From Pedobacter sp. MR2016-24 (GTDB lineage: Bacteria > Bacteroidota > Bacteroidia > Sphingobacteriales > Sphingobacteriaceae), in contig NZ_JAPIVO010000008.1 of assembly GCF_026239655.1 (NCBI RefSeq), forward strand, positions 186,001 through 250,000: a stretch of 64,000 nt of DNA, in the 5' to 3' direction. A model generated the notes under the pieces. That model was not told the origin of the DNA. It saw nothing but the letters and a program-made list of their open reading frames with translations, and made no database searches. The translations under genes and the position numbers were made by a program. Below are positions 53,101 through 62,292 of this stretch, one piece after another; positions within the stretch are counted from its first letter, which is position 1, and each line of letters begins with the position of its first letter.

Positions 53101-56100
53101 TTAAAAGCTCACACTTAGGTTACATGAATAAATTCTCGGCAGGGTTGTGCCTATTCTGCCATCCACACTTACGGTCGACGGGTCTATGTGATACTTGTTC
53201 CTGGCCCAGAAAGCCAGATTCTGCACCTGCAAAGTCATTGTAAATGCACTTAAACCGTATCTCTTTATGTATTTGTTCGGTAAGTTAAATCCAAGCATAA
53301 CCTCTTGCAGACGAATATTGTCTGCCGGTAAAATACTGTTACTGGAATAACGGGTAACAAATTCCCTGAAGGAATTGGTACCAGAAGTACCGATTTTTGG
53401 CACATCGGTAAAGTTCTCATCACCAGGTTTACGCCACCTATCAGCCACCAGACTGCTAGTCTCGGAATCATTTCCCGGATATGGAAGATAATACCGCATC
53501 ACATAACCCAGGTTAAAGGTTAGTGCCACACGGGCAAAAAGCTGACGGAACCTGAATTCCTGAATCAAACCGCCCGTCCATGGTGCTTTGGTCACTCCCT
53601 GGTTCACCAGCGAAGCGGATATTGTAGCACTGTCCAGTACAGAGGTGACATTTCCATTGTTGTCATAAAACTGCGGATCGCCGCTTGAGTTCAGTCCGGC
53701 CCATCGCGGCGCCCAGATATTACTGACATCATAGCCCTCTCTGATCGCTAAAGTATATTCATTCGAAGCGGTGAACCGCGTAATTGGTACCTCTCTCGCG
53801 ATATTGGTATTGTGTGCCCCATTGATGGTAATATTATAATTAATGTTATTGGTTTTGTAAACTACTGAGTTAAAGAAGAACTCCACGCCACGGTTTTTGA
53901 TATTGCTGAAGCTTACCTGGCTGGACAGACCTGTACTTGGATCTGTTAAAACCGCCAGGTTATTCGATAAACCACTGGCATTCTGATCATAATAACGCAC
54001 ATCAATATTGTATCTGCTATCACTGAAACTGATTTTACCATGTGCTTCGAACAGATTACTTGCGGCAGGAAGCAGACCAAAATCGCTATTGGTAGCCTGA
54101 CTAAACGAACCATTTGAGGCCACATTTGTGCTCTGCATCAAAGCCAGTCCCTGGTATGGACTAATTTGCTGCAAAATCATATTGAATGACAGATCACTGA
54201 TCCGGTCAGATTTGAAATAACGCTCATGGACAATATCATAGTTAAAACTTCCATTGAACTGATTTGTCCCCTCAGGAGATTTAGCATAATTGAAGTGCAG
54301 GTTCAGCAATTTTTTCCTCATAAACATATCCAGTCCGGCACTCAGGTATTTTGTCGTAGCAGCTACGGCACCAGCCCCATTACCGGAATTGGTGGCTGCC
54401 AGATTTCCCCTCATGTTTTGCGTATTGTAGGCCGTATTCACTACAATGGCACTATCTGCAAATGCCAGTGTCAGTTTTTGATATAAAACCTTTGAACGCT
54501 GTCCTTGCTGTTGTGTCGGCGTAGCACCGTTTACCAGGATATAGTAAGTATTCCAATAGTTCTGCAAATACCTGGTATTGGTATAATTGCCGGGAAGATT
54601 AGGCATTTGAACACCATTCGCTCCCACAGAAACCAGCACATCTTTTAAAAAGCCATTCCAGTTTTTGACCAGCAGTCCTGTTACGTCAGTGTTATAGGAA
54701 GATAAAACGGAATAAGTAGCAGATTGCCCGTATAGCGGATTTAATACAGTAGTATATAAACCTGACACTTTTATTCTATCTGCAAAGCTATAGTTCAGCG
54801 ATGCATTGCTATTGATGTTACGGGTTACAGCGGTATCTCCTGCCATATTTTGTGTGAGCGAAAAAGGGTAAGCGCTGGATGAGGCTCCAGAAAATAAAGC
54901 GTAAAAGTTGGTTATCGTACTTTGCGTTGAAGGGTTGGTGGGTAAATAAACAGGGGTACTTGTTTTTGTATTCCGGTTGTATCCATACAACGTAGGATAA
55001 GAAGGACTACTGGCGGTAATACTGGCAAGCCCGGCCCCTACGCCCAGGGCAATTGCATGTTTACCTAAAACCTTTGAGTAAGTTAAGCCTGATCTTACGT
55101 TTACATTATCGGTAGTCCGGTTATTCGCCTTCAATATATCACCGTAGGGCACATAAAAATTCACACCGGAGTTAGATAATTGCCCGTAAGTATTCACAAA
55201 CTGCCTTACATAACTCGATTCCGCCCCATAAAGCGTACTGCTTTCGCTGCTTCTATGGGTATACAACACCGATGTTGCCCAGGTCAATCCAGGTAACAAG
55301 TTCCAGTTCATATTAAAATTGGACTGCCTGCTTTTCTCAATAGAGGATATATCATTTACCCTGTTATCTTCCAGCAGATTGACACCGAAATTTTTATATC
55401 CCCGTGATTCGATCAGCCGGTTACCAGCGGCAGACAAGCGCGTATAATCATAGATATAATTCCCTTGTGCGTCTACCAGCAACTGGTAGGGATCCATCCC
55501 GATATTGGTAGGGGAAAAGGCATAGCCATATTTTGACCTGGCATCGCTTAAATTGATGAGCCAGTTGATGTGCAGTTTATGGTTAAAAAAATTAAAGTTA
55601 TTATTGAGGTTAAGGGAATAGGTATCATTCTTACTCCCCAGATTATTTGTCTTTCCTCCTATATAATTACCAATAGCGGTAAATCTGTAGGCTTGTGTCC
55701 CCCCGCTTACAGTTAAACTGTGATTTTGATTGAAAGCACTCTGCTGCAGCAACTTCATCTGGTCCTCGTTATCGAGACGTGACAGCGAATCCCATTTTGA
55801 ATCAAATTGGGCAGTGCTGATTACCCCGTTTTTCACCTGGCTGAGCAGCTGTTTAGCTGGTGAAAGGTTGAATTGCGTAACACCATAGGTATTACTCAGC
55901 GCAGTGTTAACATCCTTCAGGTAATCCAGATAGGTACGGGAATCGGCCAGTTTCAATTGTGACCTGTTAAATACCGGAGCGGGTGAAAAATATAAACTGG
56001 TGGTGTAATTGATTTGCAGCTGTCCTGCTTTAGCCTGTTTTGATCGGATCAGAATAGCGCCACCAGCTGCCCTGGATCCCCATTTGATTAATTCTCTGGG

Positions 56101-57186
56101 ATCCTTAACCACCTCAATGGATTCTACGTTGGTCATGGGATAATTAGCGGGGAAACCATCCTGCGGGAAACCATCAATCACGACGAGCATATTGGAGGTA
56201 TTACTGCCAAAATTACTTGCCCCCCTGATCTCAGGAACCAGCGCGTTGGTAATGGTAGTGACTGTATTCAGACGGTACAGCAAACTAATTGAAGCCGGAA
56301 CATTGGTTCCTTTGAGCAGGAGATCAATAATCTGCTGCCCCTGGGTTTTACCATAGTTACTCAGGAATTCTTCGACCGTATAACGTGTATAATTCATGAA
56401 AGGCTGACCATTTAAACGATTTGAATAGGCATCAATACTGGTGATCGTCTTCGTACTGGTGTTCACTACCTGTAAACTCAGTCCGGGAATAGTCCCCTGC
56501 AATACCTGCGCAAGATTCATATAGTTCCGGTTCTCCAGATTGACAAATTTGGTAGGATACAGTTTTGCATCATTGGATTCGATCTTCACCTCTGTCAGGT
56601 CAATAGACTTGTTATCGCCTTTTTCCAACTCGATTTTCAGATAGGTGGTATCCGTATAATCAACTGTTTTTTTCACAAAGCCGGCGGCTGACAGCAGGAT
56701 AAAACCTGCTTCCCCCCCCTGTATCTTAAACTCACCATTGGCATTGGTTACACTTACCGTATTCAATGTGGGCTCTGATATGGTCACATTTTTAACCGGC
56801 AGCAGATTTTCGTCCACAACTGTTCCCCTAACCATTACTGAAGCTTGTTTTGGCGAAATATTTCTTTTCTGATCCTTATCTGCCTTATCCTGCTCCTTTT
56901 TAACCAGGATCGTCTGGGCAATGATTTTATAGGTTAAAGGCAGGTTCTTAAAAACCTGGCTTAGTGCATCCTGAATTGACCCCTTAGTCAGATTAACGGT
57001 TACTTTCGGGATATCACTGATGTCCTGACTGTCATATAGAAAAGTAAATTTAGATTGTAATTCTATGGATTTAAAGACTTTTTGTACTTCAACATTTTTC
57101 TCGTGAATAGTAATCTGACTATAACTTTTGGAAGCCATCAACAGCACTACCGCAGTTATCATTATTGTTACCCAATTAATCCGCAT
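53101..57186 (-). CDS. Large SusC/RagA-family TonB-dependent receptor with STN domain
   Basis: 1361 residues, clearly longer than the usual 1000-1150. Signal peptide 1-23. STN domain about 25-95 (VQKVFKSIELQSKFTFLYDS), carboxypeptidase-D-like domain about 115-195 (VMVRGTVVDENLLPVKNVTI), plug from about 210 with NYMNLAQVLQGTIPGLSLQV, LVVIDGFPQDGFP and VESIEVVKDPRELIKWGSRA. The plug contains an insertion of about 70 residues between LQGTIPG and the FPQ block (RYTVEEFLSNYGKTQGQQII region). The barrel ends LPRIYSCNLSVSF. The STN domain should signal to FecR. The insertion may add a surface loop for a larger ligand. Confidence 0.9.
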   Translation of the reverse strand: MRINWVTIMITAVVLLMASKSYSQITIHEKNVEVQKVFKSIELQSKFTFLYDSQDISDIPKVTVNLTKGSIQDALSQVFKNLPLTYKIIAQTILVKKEQDKADKDQKRNISPKQASVMVRGTVVDENLLPVKNVTISEPTLNTVSVTNANGEFKIQGGEAGFILLSAAGFVKKTVDYTDTTYLKIELEKGDNKSIDLTEVKIESNDAKLYPTKFVNLENRNYMNLAQVLQGTIPGLSLQVVNTSTKTITSIDAYSNRLNGQPFMNYTRYTVEEFLSNYGKTQGQQIIDLLLKGTNVPASISLLYRLNTVTTITNALVPEIRGASNFGSNTSNMLVVIDGFPQDGFPANYPMTNVESIEVVKDPRELIKWGSRAAGGAILIRSKQAKAGQLQINYTTSLYFSPAPVFNRSQLKLADSRTYLDYLKDVNTALSNTYGVTQFNLSPAKQLLSQVKNGVISTAQFDSKWDSLSRLDNEDQMKLLQQSAFNQNHSLTVSGGTQAYRFTAIGNYIGGKTNNLGSKNDTYSLNLNNNFNFFNHKLHINWLINLSDARSKYGYAFSPTNIGMDPYQLLVDAQGNYIYDYTRLSAAGNRLIESRGYKNFGVNLLEDNRVNDISSIEKSRQSNFNMNWNLLPGLTWATSVLYTHRSSESSTLYGAESSYVRQFVNTYGQLSNSGVNFYVPYGDILKANNRTTDNVNVRSGLTYSKVLGKHAIALGVGAGLASITASSPSYPTLYGYNRNTKTSTPVYLPTNPSTQSTITNFYALFSGASSSAYPFSLTQNMAGDTAVTRNINSNASLNYSFADRIKVSGLYTTVLNPLYGQSATYSVLSSYNTDVTGLLVKNWNGFLKDVLVSVGANGVQMPNLPGNYTNTRYLQNYWNTYYILVNGATPTQQQGQRSKVLYQKLTLAFADSAIVVNTAYNTQNMRGNLAATNSGNGAGAVAATTKYLSAGLDMFMRKKLLNLHFNYAKSPEGTNQFNGSFNYDIVHERYFKSDRISDLSFNMILQQISPYQGLALMQSTNVASNGSFSQATNSDFGLLPAASNLFEAHGKISFSDSRYNIDVRYYDQNASGLSNNLAVLTDPSTGLSSQVSFSNIKNRGVEFFFNSVVYKTNNINYNITINGAHNTNIAREVPITRFTASNEYTLAIREGYDVSNIWAPRWAGLNSSGDPQFYDNNGNVTSVLDSATISASLVNQGVTKAPWTGGLIQEFRFRQLFARVALTFNLGYVMRYYLPYPGNDSETSSLVADRWRKPGDENFTDVPKIGTSGTNSFREFVTRYSSNSILPADNIRLQEVMLGFNLPNKYIKRYGLSAFTMTLQVQNLAFWARNKYHIDPSTVSVDGRIGTTLPRIYSCNLSVSF

Positions 57187-57326
57187 TACAGACCTCCGCT
57201 TTAAAGTATTGATTTACAGCATTTTTCACAAATAGAAAGGAAGCAGATTTTATTTTTTTCGCAAGTAGCTGCAATACTCCCTGCAAGGGTTTAGATAAAC
57301 CATTTAAATACATATTTTTGTAATTA

Positions 57327-57418
57327 AGATTAAACGTTAAGATTCGATTGCCAAATTGCTTGTTAATGGGTTAATTCAGATATTGACCGGGTAAGTGCTT
57401 CAACACTTCCCGGTTTTC
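57327..57418 (+). ncRNA. Candidate tiny antisense RNA in the FecR-SusC gap, locus 2
   Basis: On the plus strand, opposite to the genes, TTTA (57290-57293), 19-nt spacer, TATTTTTG (57313-57320) is one mismatch from the Bacteroidota promoter consensus TTTG-N19-TAnnTTTG. It is followed by a hairpin ACCGGG(T)AAGTG / CACTTCCCGGT (57386-57414) and TTTT (57415-57418). A transcript would be about 90 nt and antisense to the SusC leader. The layout mirrors locus 1. The alternative is a leader hairpin on the minus strand without T-tract. Otherwise the 344-bp gap 57187-57530 holds no gene I can see. Confidence 0.3.
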
Positions 57419-57530
57419 TATGTTAACCTGCTGAGGATTTCCTCTGATCTTAATTGAGTAGTAGATATTTCTTCATGTGTTTCTTTTTGGGGTTAGCAAA
57501 TCAGTGAATTAGGTTGGTTGTATTTTAAGG

Positions 57531-58721
57531 TTAATTTTTTACGATAATCTTTCGTCCTTCCATGCTAAAGCGCACATTGAAGTAGGTGAGCATCTGCAGA
57601 AATTCTGAAGCTTTAACATTGCGCTTGATTTTTCCTGAGAATTTTCTCTGGGGAATCTTTCCCTGGTATTCAACTTCCACATCATACCATCTAGAAGCCT
57701 GACGCATAATGGTTTCAATGCTGGCATCATTGATCTGAAAGAGTCCGTATTTCCAGGCCACTGCCTGTTCCAGATCTGCAGGTTTAACCAGAATTGGTCC
57801 GGACGATCTGTTGACTGCCTGCTGTCCGGGTTTGAGTAATGCCGAATAACGGCTGTTCAGCTGTTGAATTTTGACCGAGCCCTCCAGTAAGGTTGTTTTA
57901 ATATCCGGCTCATCGGTATAGCTATTGATATTGAAGTGCGTCCCTAAAACTTCAACGGTCTGTTTGCCTGCTTTAACAAAAAACGGTTTCGTTTTATTTT
58001 TAGCTACTTCAAAATAAACTTCTCCGCTGATTTCGACATGCCTTTCGCTGCCTCTAAACTGGGTAGGGAAAACGATGGATGAAGCTGCGTTTAACCATAC
58101 TTTGGTACCATCAGCGAGTATCACCTGGTATTGACCGCCTTTGGGTGTGGCAATAGTGTTATAAGCGAGCTTTCCTTTTTGAGCCTGACCAGATTTTGTT
58201 GCATCGTAAGCGATCTCCCCTTCCTGTGTTTTATTAATCGCAATTCCGTCCTGGTTAGTCAACGTTCCATTTTTGGCGCCGTTTAACACAATAGTTGATC
58301 CATCACTCAGCGTCAGTACCGCCTTGTTACCCCCGGGAACGAAGTCCATTTTTGCCATTTGCCTGCGGGTACTATGATTATCCACGAGGAAATAAGCAAA
58401 AATTCCCATACAGATCAGTATAGACGCGGCAGCAACATACTTGAACAGCCCATTTTTGCGGAAAAAAGTAATAATGGTTTTTTTCTGATTTGCAGCGGCG
58501 ATCCCGGTTTGAATCTGCTGCAGCATTTTTTCCCTTTTACCTAAAACAAAAGGATTCCGCTCAGGTATATAAGTTTGATAAGTATCCTCCATCAGGTCCA
58601 GTAATTCCTTATCAGAATGCCTTTTATTGATCAGCATCATTAATTCATTCCGCTCTTCAGCGGTTGCTGTCTTATCAAAATATTTTTGAAATAAATCGTT
58701 TATACGGTTGTTCGGCATCAT
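57531..58721 (-). CDS. FecR-family anti-sigma factor
   Basis: 396 residues from the ATG at 58719-58721; the ATG at 58754 would add 11 unlikely residues. Cytoplasmic part about 1-75 (RINDLFQKYFDKTATAEERN), membrane helix about 89-110 (YVAAASILICMGIFAYFLVD), FecR domain (NGAKNGTLTNQDGIAINKTQ, QVILADGTKVWLNAASSIVF, FRGSERHVEISGEVYFEVAK) and C-terminal DUF4974 part (IETIMRQASRWYDVEVEYQG). Controls the ECF sigma factor encoded 87 bp upstream. It is the signal receiver for the large SusC. Confidence 0.92.
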   Translation of the reverse strand: MMPNNRINDLFQKYFDKTATAEERNELMMLINKRHSDKELLDLMEDTYQTYIPERNPFVLGKREKMLQQIQTGIAAANQKKTIITFFRKNGLFKYVAAASILICMGIFAYFLVDNHSTRRQMAKMDFVPGGNKAVLTLSDGSTIVLNGAKNGTLTNQDGIAINKTQEGEIAYDATKSGQAQKGKLAYNTIATPKGGQYQVILADGTKVWLNAASSIVFPTQFRGSERHVEISGEVYFEVAKNKTKPFFVKAGKQTVEVLGTHFNINSYTDEPDIKTTLLEGSVKIQQLNSRYSALLKPGQQAVNRSSGPILVKPADLEQAVAWKYGLFQINDASIETIMRQASRWYDVEVEYQGKIPQRKFSGKIKRNVKASEFLQMLTYFNVRFSMEGRKIIVKN

Positions 58722-58808
58722 AGTGTTCAGAATAACAGCGTAAATTAACGCCATTATAACACTAAAGACACATTACTTTATAAAAAGGGGTAACGGTATT
58801 TTATTTTT

Positions 58809-59408
58809 TTAAAAAAAAATCAGAGGGGTAGATAAAACGAGTACAATCACAGCATCATTTTGAGAGGAAAGTTCATTTTTAATGAAACGCAGTGCAAGTT
58901 TAATATGCTTTTTAACAGTTTCCGGGGATATATCTAAGATTTTAGCAATTTCCTCATGCTTTAAACGCTCTTCCCTACTCATTTTATACACTTTTTTCTG
59001 TTGAGGAGGTAATTTTTCGATTGCATCATCAATTAAGGAGCGATATTCTTCGATAACAGGCGTATCATCTGGCATATAAGCTTCTTCTTCGAACTGCTTC
59101 AACCATTCCAGTTGCCGCACTTTATCATTTGCTTTTTTCCGCAGATGATTGAGGGTTTGATTTTTGGAAAGAATGAATAAGTAATAACTGAAGTTGTCTA
59201 GCTCGGGAAGCGTTTCCCTTTTGAGCCAGATTTTTATAAAAACATCCTGCACAATTTCTTCGGTAACCTCGATCGATTCCGTGAGTTTATACACATACTC
59301 GCCTAGTTGTCTGTAATAGGCATCAAAGAGTTCGGTAAATGCACGTTCATCCCCTTTTGCGACTAATGCAAGTAATTCAGCTTCGTTTTTAACAGGTGTC
59401 AGGCCCAA
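58809..59408 (-). CDS. ECF RNA polymerase sigma factor
   Basis: 199 residues. Region 2 (AFTELFDAYYRQLGEYVYKL, VTEEIVQDVFIKIWLKRETL, FSYYLFILSKNQTLNHLRKK) and region 4 (KLPPQQKKVYKMSREERLKH, IAKILDISPETVKKHIKLAL). Bacteroidota FecR-dependent type. It should drive the SusC-to-Prc operon. It lies first in the minus-strand series, with a 250-bp non-coding gap to the divergent metallophosphoesterase gene. Confidence 0.92.
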   Translation of the reverse strand: MGLTPVKNEAELLALVAKGDERAFTELFDAYYRQLGEYVYKLTESIEVTEEIVQDVFIKIWLKRETLPELDNFSYYLFILSKNQTLNHLRKKANDKVRQLEWLKQFEEEAYMPDDTPVIEEYRSLIDDAIEKLPPQQKKVYKMSREERLKHEEIAKILDISPETVKKHIKLALRFIKNELSSQNDAVIVLVLSTPLIFF

Positions 59409-59576
59409 TGTTTGATATAAATTCTAAAGTTATATAAAATGTATGTCTTTTCACAAGCGCCACAGTTAATATTCAATTTTAACCATAAACGCCTCCCGCC
59501 AGCCTTTTTCTGTATGACGAGTTTCAGCTTTTCAATTGACGCTCCTGATATGGTAATAATTTAATACCTTCCATTC

Positions 59577-59633
59577 ATGAAACCTGCATAAATGATAAGC
59601 TAAAAGCTGAAATGAAAATGCGGCAGGCTTCAT
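59577..59633 (+). other. 5' leader hairpin of the metallophosphoesterase gene
   Basis: ATGAAACCTGC (59577-59587) pairs with GCAGGCTTCAT (59623-59633), one G-U pair, enclosing a 35-nt loop that contains an inner AGCT-AGCT stem. It ends 25 nt before the start codon at 59659. No T-tract follows, so it is not a terminator; an RNA-level control element is possible. The remainder of the 59409-59658 gap shows nothing recognisable. Confidence 0.35.
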
Positions 59634-59658
59634 CGCCTTTAAAGCACAATATATCCCA

Positions 59659-61422
59659 ATGAAAGACAGTCCCTACAAAAAAGCCAAAATGACAAACTGG
59701 TTCCAGCCGACCATGTTACTGAACATCGCTTTAAAATCAGTGATCTCAGGAACATTTGGCAACTATGCTGACCGAAGGGAGCTGCAGGCCGCATTAGGGA
59801 CTAAGGATGAAGAAGCCGATCCGGGCAGGTTAAGGGAAAGACTGGCTGCCGGAAAAAAAGAGATATGGGTAGATTTTATCTGTGATACAGGCGACGGATT
59901 CAATTCCACTTACTCAGTCGCAAAAAAAGCTGCGCAGCAAATACTCAGTTTGCAAAGCGAAGATGGAAAAGATGCTCCGCACAACACCCGGCGCGGAGAC
60001 CTGCTGGTTTTAGGCGGTGATGAAGTCTATCCCTTCCCTACCCTCGACACCTATAATTCAAAATTCCGCCTTCCTTTTGATGCGGCGGGCGACAGAACTG
60101 AAAAATTTACTGATGCCACGCGACCGTTGTTATTTGCCATTCCTGGTAATCATGACTGGTATGACGGTTTGGGTAATTTTATGAAACTCTTTTGTCAGCA
60201 ACGCAGTATAGGCATCTGGCAGACCGTACAGAAAAGAAGCTATTTTGCCATTCCACTCCCGCATAATTATTGGATCTGGGCAACAGATATTCAGCTGAAT
60301 TCCAATATAGACCAACCGCAGCTGGATTATTTCAGTCGTATTGCCAAAACGGAAATGCAGGAAGGTGATAAAATTATTCTGGTCACCGCAGAACCTGCAT
60401 GGGTATATAATGAGATCAGGAAAAATGACCAGTCCTTTGACAGGCTGGAATTTTTTATTGCAAGACATATCCGTGATGAATATGGTATAATTGGGAAGAA
60501 GTTCAGGCTGGCGGTTAATATAACGGGCGACTTACACCATTACTCCCGTTACTCTGCTACGGAAAACGGACATCAATACATCACTTCAGGTGGCGGTGGC
60601 GCTTTTCTTCACCTCACGCACAACTTACCTGATGCGGTAGAATCCCTGGACAGTCGGACGGCAGCAGATAAAATTGCCCGGAAAAAAGTGTTTCCTGAGG
60701 TGGCCGATTCAAAAGCACTATTATTGGGGAACTTACTTTTCCCCGTCAAAAACCCTGCATTTACGGGTCTGGCCGCTCTGGTTTATCTTTATTTGTTCTG
60801 GTTATTTCAAAGTCACCACGTGGCGCTGACGGGAGGATTTTTTCTGGAAGGATTTACAGGTATTTCCACAGCACGTTTTTTTGAAACGATGGCCGTTTAT
60901 TTTCTGGGAGGCCCCTCACTGGCCATCAGCATCGGCGCACTTTTTGCTGGCTTCTGGTTGTTTGTAGACCGGGTGTCCACAAAAGCCGGGAGCTCTTTGA
61001 TCGGACTATTACATGCACTATGTCAGACAGTGATGTTATTCGGCACGATGTATTGGCTGGCACAAACCACCCTGATGGATTATTGGGGAAGCTGGTGGGG
61101 AAATGCGCTGATTGTATTGATTTTCAGTACGGTTGGCGGAACCATTTCTTCTTTACTGATGGGCGTCTATCTTTACTTATCTAATCTCCTGCTGAGTATG
61201 CACGAGGATGAATCCTCTTCTTCTCTGGCAAACCCTGACTTTAAGAACTTCATCAGAATGAAAATTCACGACAAGGGAATCGACATTTATCCGATTGGTA
61301 TCAAAAAAGTGCAGAAAGACTGGAAGGTAACGGGCACGCAAAAGCAGATCACTGTTGAAGGTAAAGATTTTGAAACCATATTGATAGAAAAACCTATCCA
61401 TGTATTGGATCACATGCTTTAG
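59659..61422 (+). CDS. Membrane metallophosphoesterase (calcineurin-like)
   Basis: 587 residues. The N-terminal 1-330 is a calcineurin-like phosphoesterase: D76/D79 in ICDTGDGFNST, VLGGDEVYP (117-125), IPGNHDWYDG (161-170) and TGDLHHYSRY (289-298), followed by SGGGGAFLHLTH (310-321). The first motif lacks the usual DxH and reads CDTGD, so metal binding may be altered. Residues about 350-500 hold four to five membrane helices, and the last ~80 residues are a soluble tail with KVTGTQKQITVEGKDFETIL. Substrate unknown; possibly a membrane-associated lipid or nucleotide phosphodiesterase. Convergent with the flavoprotein gene 12 bp away. Confidence 0.8.
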   Translation: MKDSPYKKAKMTNWFQPTMLLNIALKSVISGTFGNYADRRELQAALGTKDEEADPGRLRERLAAGKKEIWVDFICDTGDGFNSTYSVAKKAAQQILSLQSEDGKDAPHNTRRGDLLVLGGDEVYPFPTLDTYNSKFRLPFDAAGDRTEKFTDATRPLLFAIPGNHDWYDGLGNFMKLFCQQRSIGIWQTVQKRSYFAIPLPHNYWIWATDIQLNSNIDQPQLDYFSRIAKTEMQEGDKIILVTAEPAWVYNEIRKNDQSFDRLEFFIARHIRDEYGIIGKKFRLAVNITGDLHHYSRYSATENGHQYITSGGGGAFLHLTHNLPDAVESLDSRTAADKIARKKVFPEVADSKALLLGNLLFPVKNPAFTGLAALVYLYLFWLFQSHHVALTGGFFLEGFTGISTARFFETMAVYFLGGPSLAISIGALFAGFWLFVDRVSTKAGSSLIGLLHALCQTVMLFGTMYWLAQTTLMDYWGSWWGNALIVLIFSTVGGTISSLLMGVYLYLSNLLLSMHEDESSSSLANPDFKNFIRMKIHDKGIDIYPIGIKKVQKDWKVTGTQKQITVEGKDFETILIEKPIHVLDHML

Positions 61423-61434
61423 GCTGCCCGCTTG

Positions 61435-62127
61435 TTAAGACCAGAATCCTTTCACACGAATCTGCTCATGCCCCATTTTTTTTAATAATTTGCGTAATGC
61501 GACGACCAACTGATGATTCCCATTGATATAAAATGAGGTATTGGCAATAGCATACTGTTGTTTGATCAGCCAGTCTGCCAGTTCATCGTAACTGGACATG
61601 GTATTGATTGCCGGAGAAAAGTTATCACGCAGCAAGTTTGTGCTTTGCGTTTTATCAAGAACTACAGCCATATCTAAACGACTGACAGGAACGGTAAGTT
61701 GCTGAAGCGCCAGTAAATGTCCGACACTGCTGGCATCACCCAGACCAACCACAAAATCTGTAGGATGTGGAAACTGACGTGTACTTTCCGGACGGAAATA
61801 AGAAACGCTATCACCACTTTTCAGCTTTTTTGCCCAGCTGCTTCCCGGCCCCTGGTGATCCGCATCAATCAATATGGAACAAGTTGAGGTTTCCTCATCC
61901 CATCCAAAGGGACTATAATCTCGGAAGCTGAATCCATCAACGCGAAACTTGATGTAGGGAATCTGCCTCCAGTCGCGCATGTTAACAGAAGGCAGGTGAA
62001 GTTCAATTTCTATTAACCTGGATTCTTCCCAGCTGCGCACATTCAATACGTTTCCAGCATTTAGCAGCTGGCTTTCAATTAACTTCCCTGCTTTATCTTT
62101 GATTTGGCTTAATATGGATTTTTTCAT
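61435..62127 (-). CDS. Siderophore-interacting-type FAD/NAD(P)H ferric reductase-like protein
   Basis: 230 residues, slightly short for the SIP/ViuB family (usually 250-280). FAD-binding motif RDYSPFGWDEET (69-80), a conserved HQGPGSSWAKKLKSGD (91-106), a NAD(P)-type segment with VVGLGDASSVGHLLAL, and C-terminal KGFWS, all in family order. Family role: reduction of ferric siderophores in the cytoplasm to release iron. No siderophore biosynthesis gene is nearby. It is monocistronic. Confidence 0.8.
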   Translation of the reverse strand: MKKSILSQIKDKAGKLIESQLLNAGNVLNVRSWEESRLIEIELHLPSVNMRDWRQIPYIKFRVDGFSFRDYSPFGWDEETSTCSILIDADHQGPGSSWAKKLKSGDSVSYFRPESTRQFPHPTDFVVGLGDASSVGHLLALQQLTVPVSRLDMAVVLDKTQSTNLLRDNFSPAINTMSSYDELADWLIKQQYAIANTSFYINGNHQLVVALRKLLKKMGHEQIRVKGFWS

Positions 62128-62240
62128 GTGACATTAAATTAATGCCACAAAGAAACCTGATTTTCAACGGGTTTAAAATAGCACATATCGTGTATTTGTA
62201 GCACTATTCCCGGTATTGCCGCCAAAAACACCTTGGCTGT

Positions 62241-62276
62241 AAAAAAAAAGCCGCTGGCATTAAATACCAGCGGCTT
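62241..62276 (-). terminator. Terminator of the DUF2383 gene
   Basis: 10-bp stem AAGCCGCTGG / CCAGCGGCTT (62248-62257, 62267-62276) with a 9-nt loop. On the minus strand a T-run follows (62241-62249). It lies 17 nt past the stop at 62293. Confidence 0.85.
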
Positions 62277-62292
62277 CATCAAAAATTATAAC

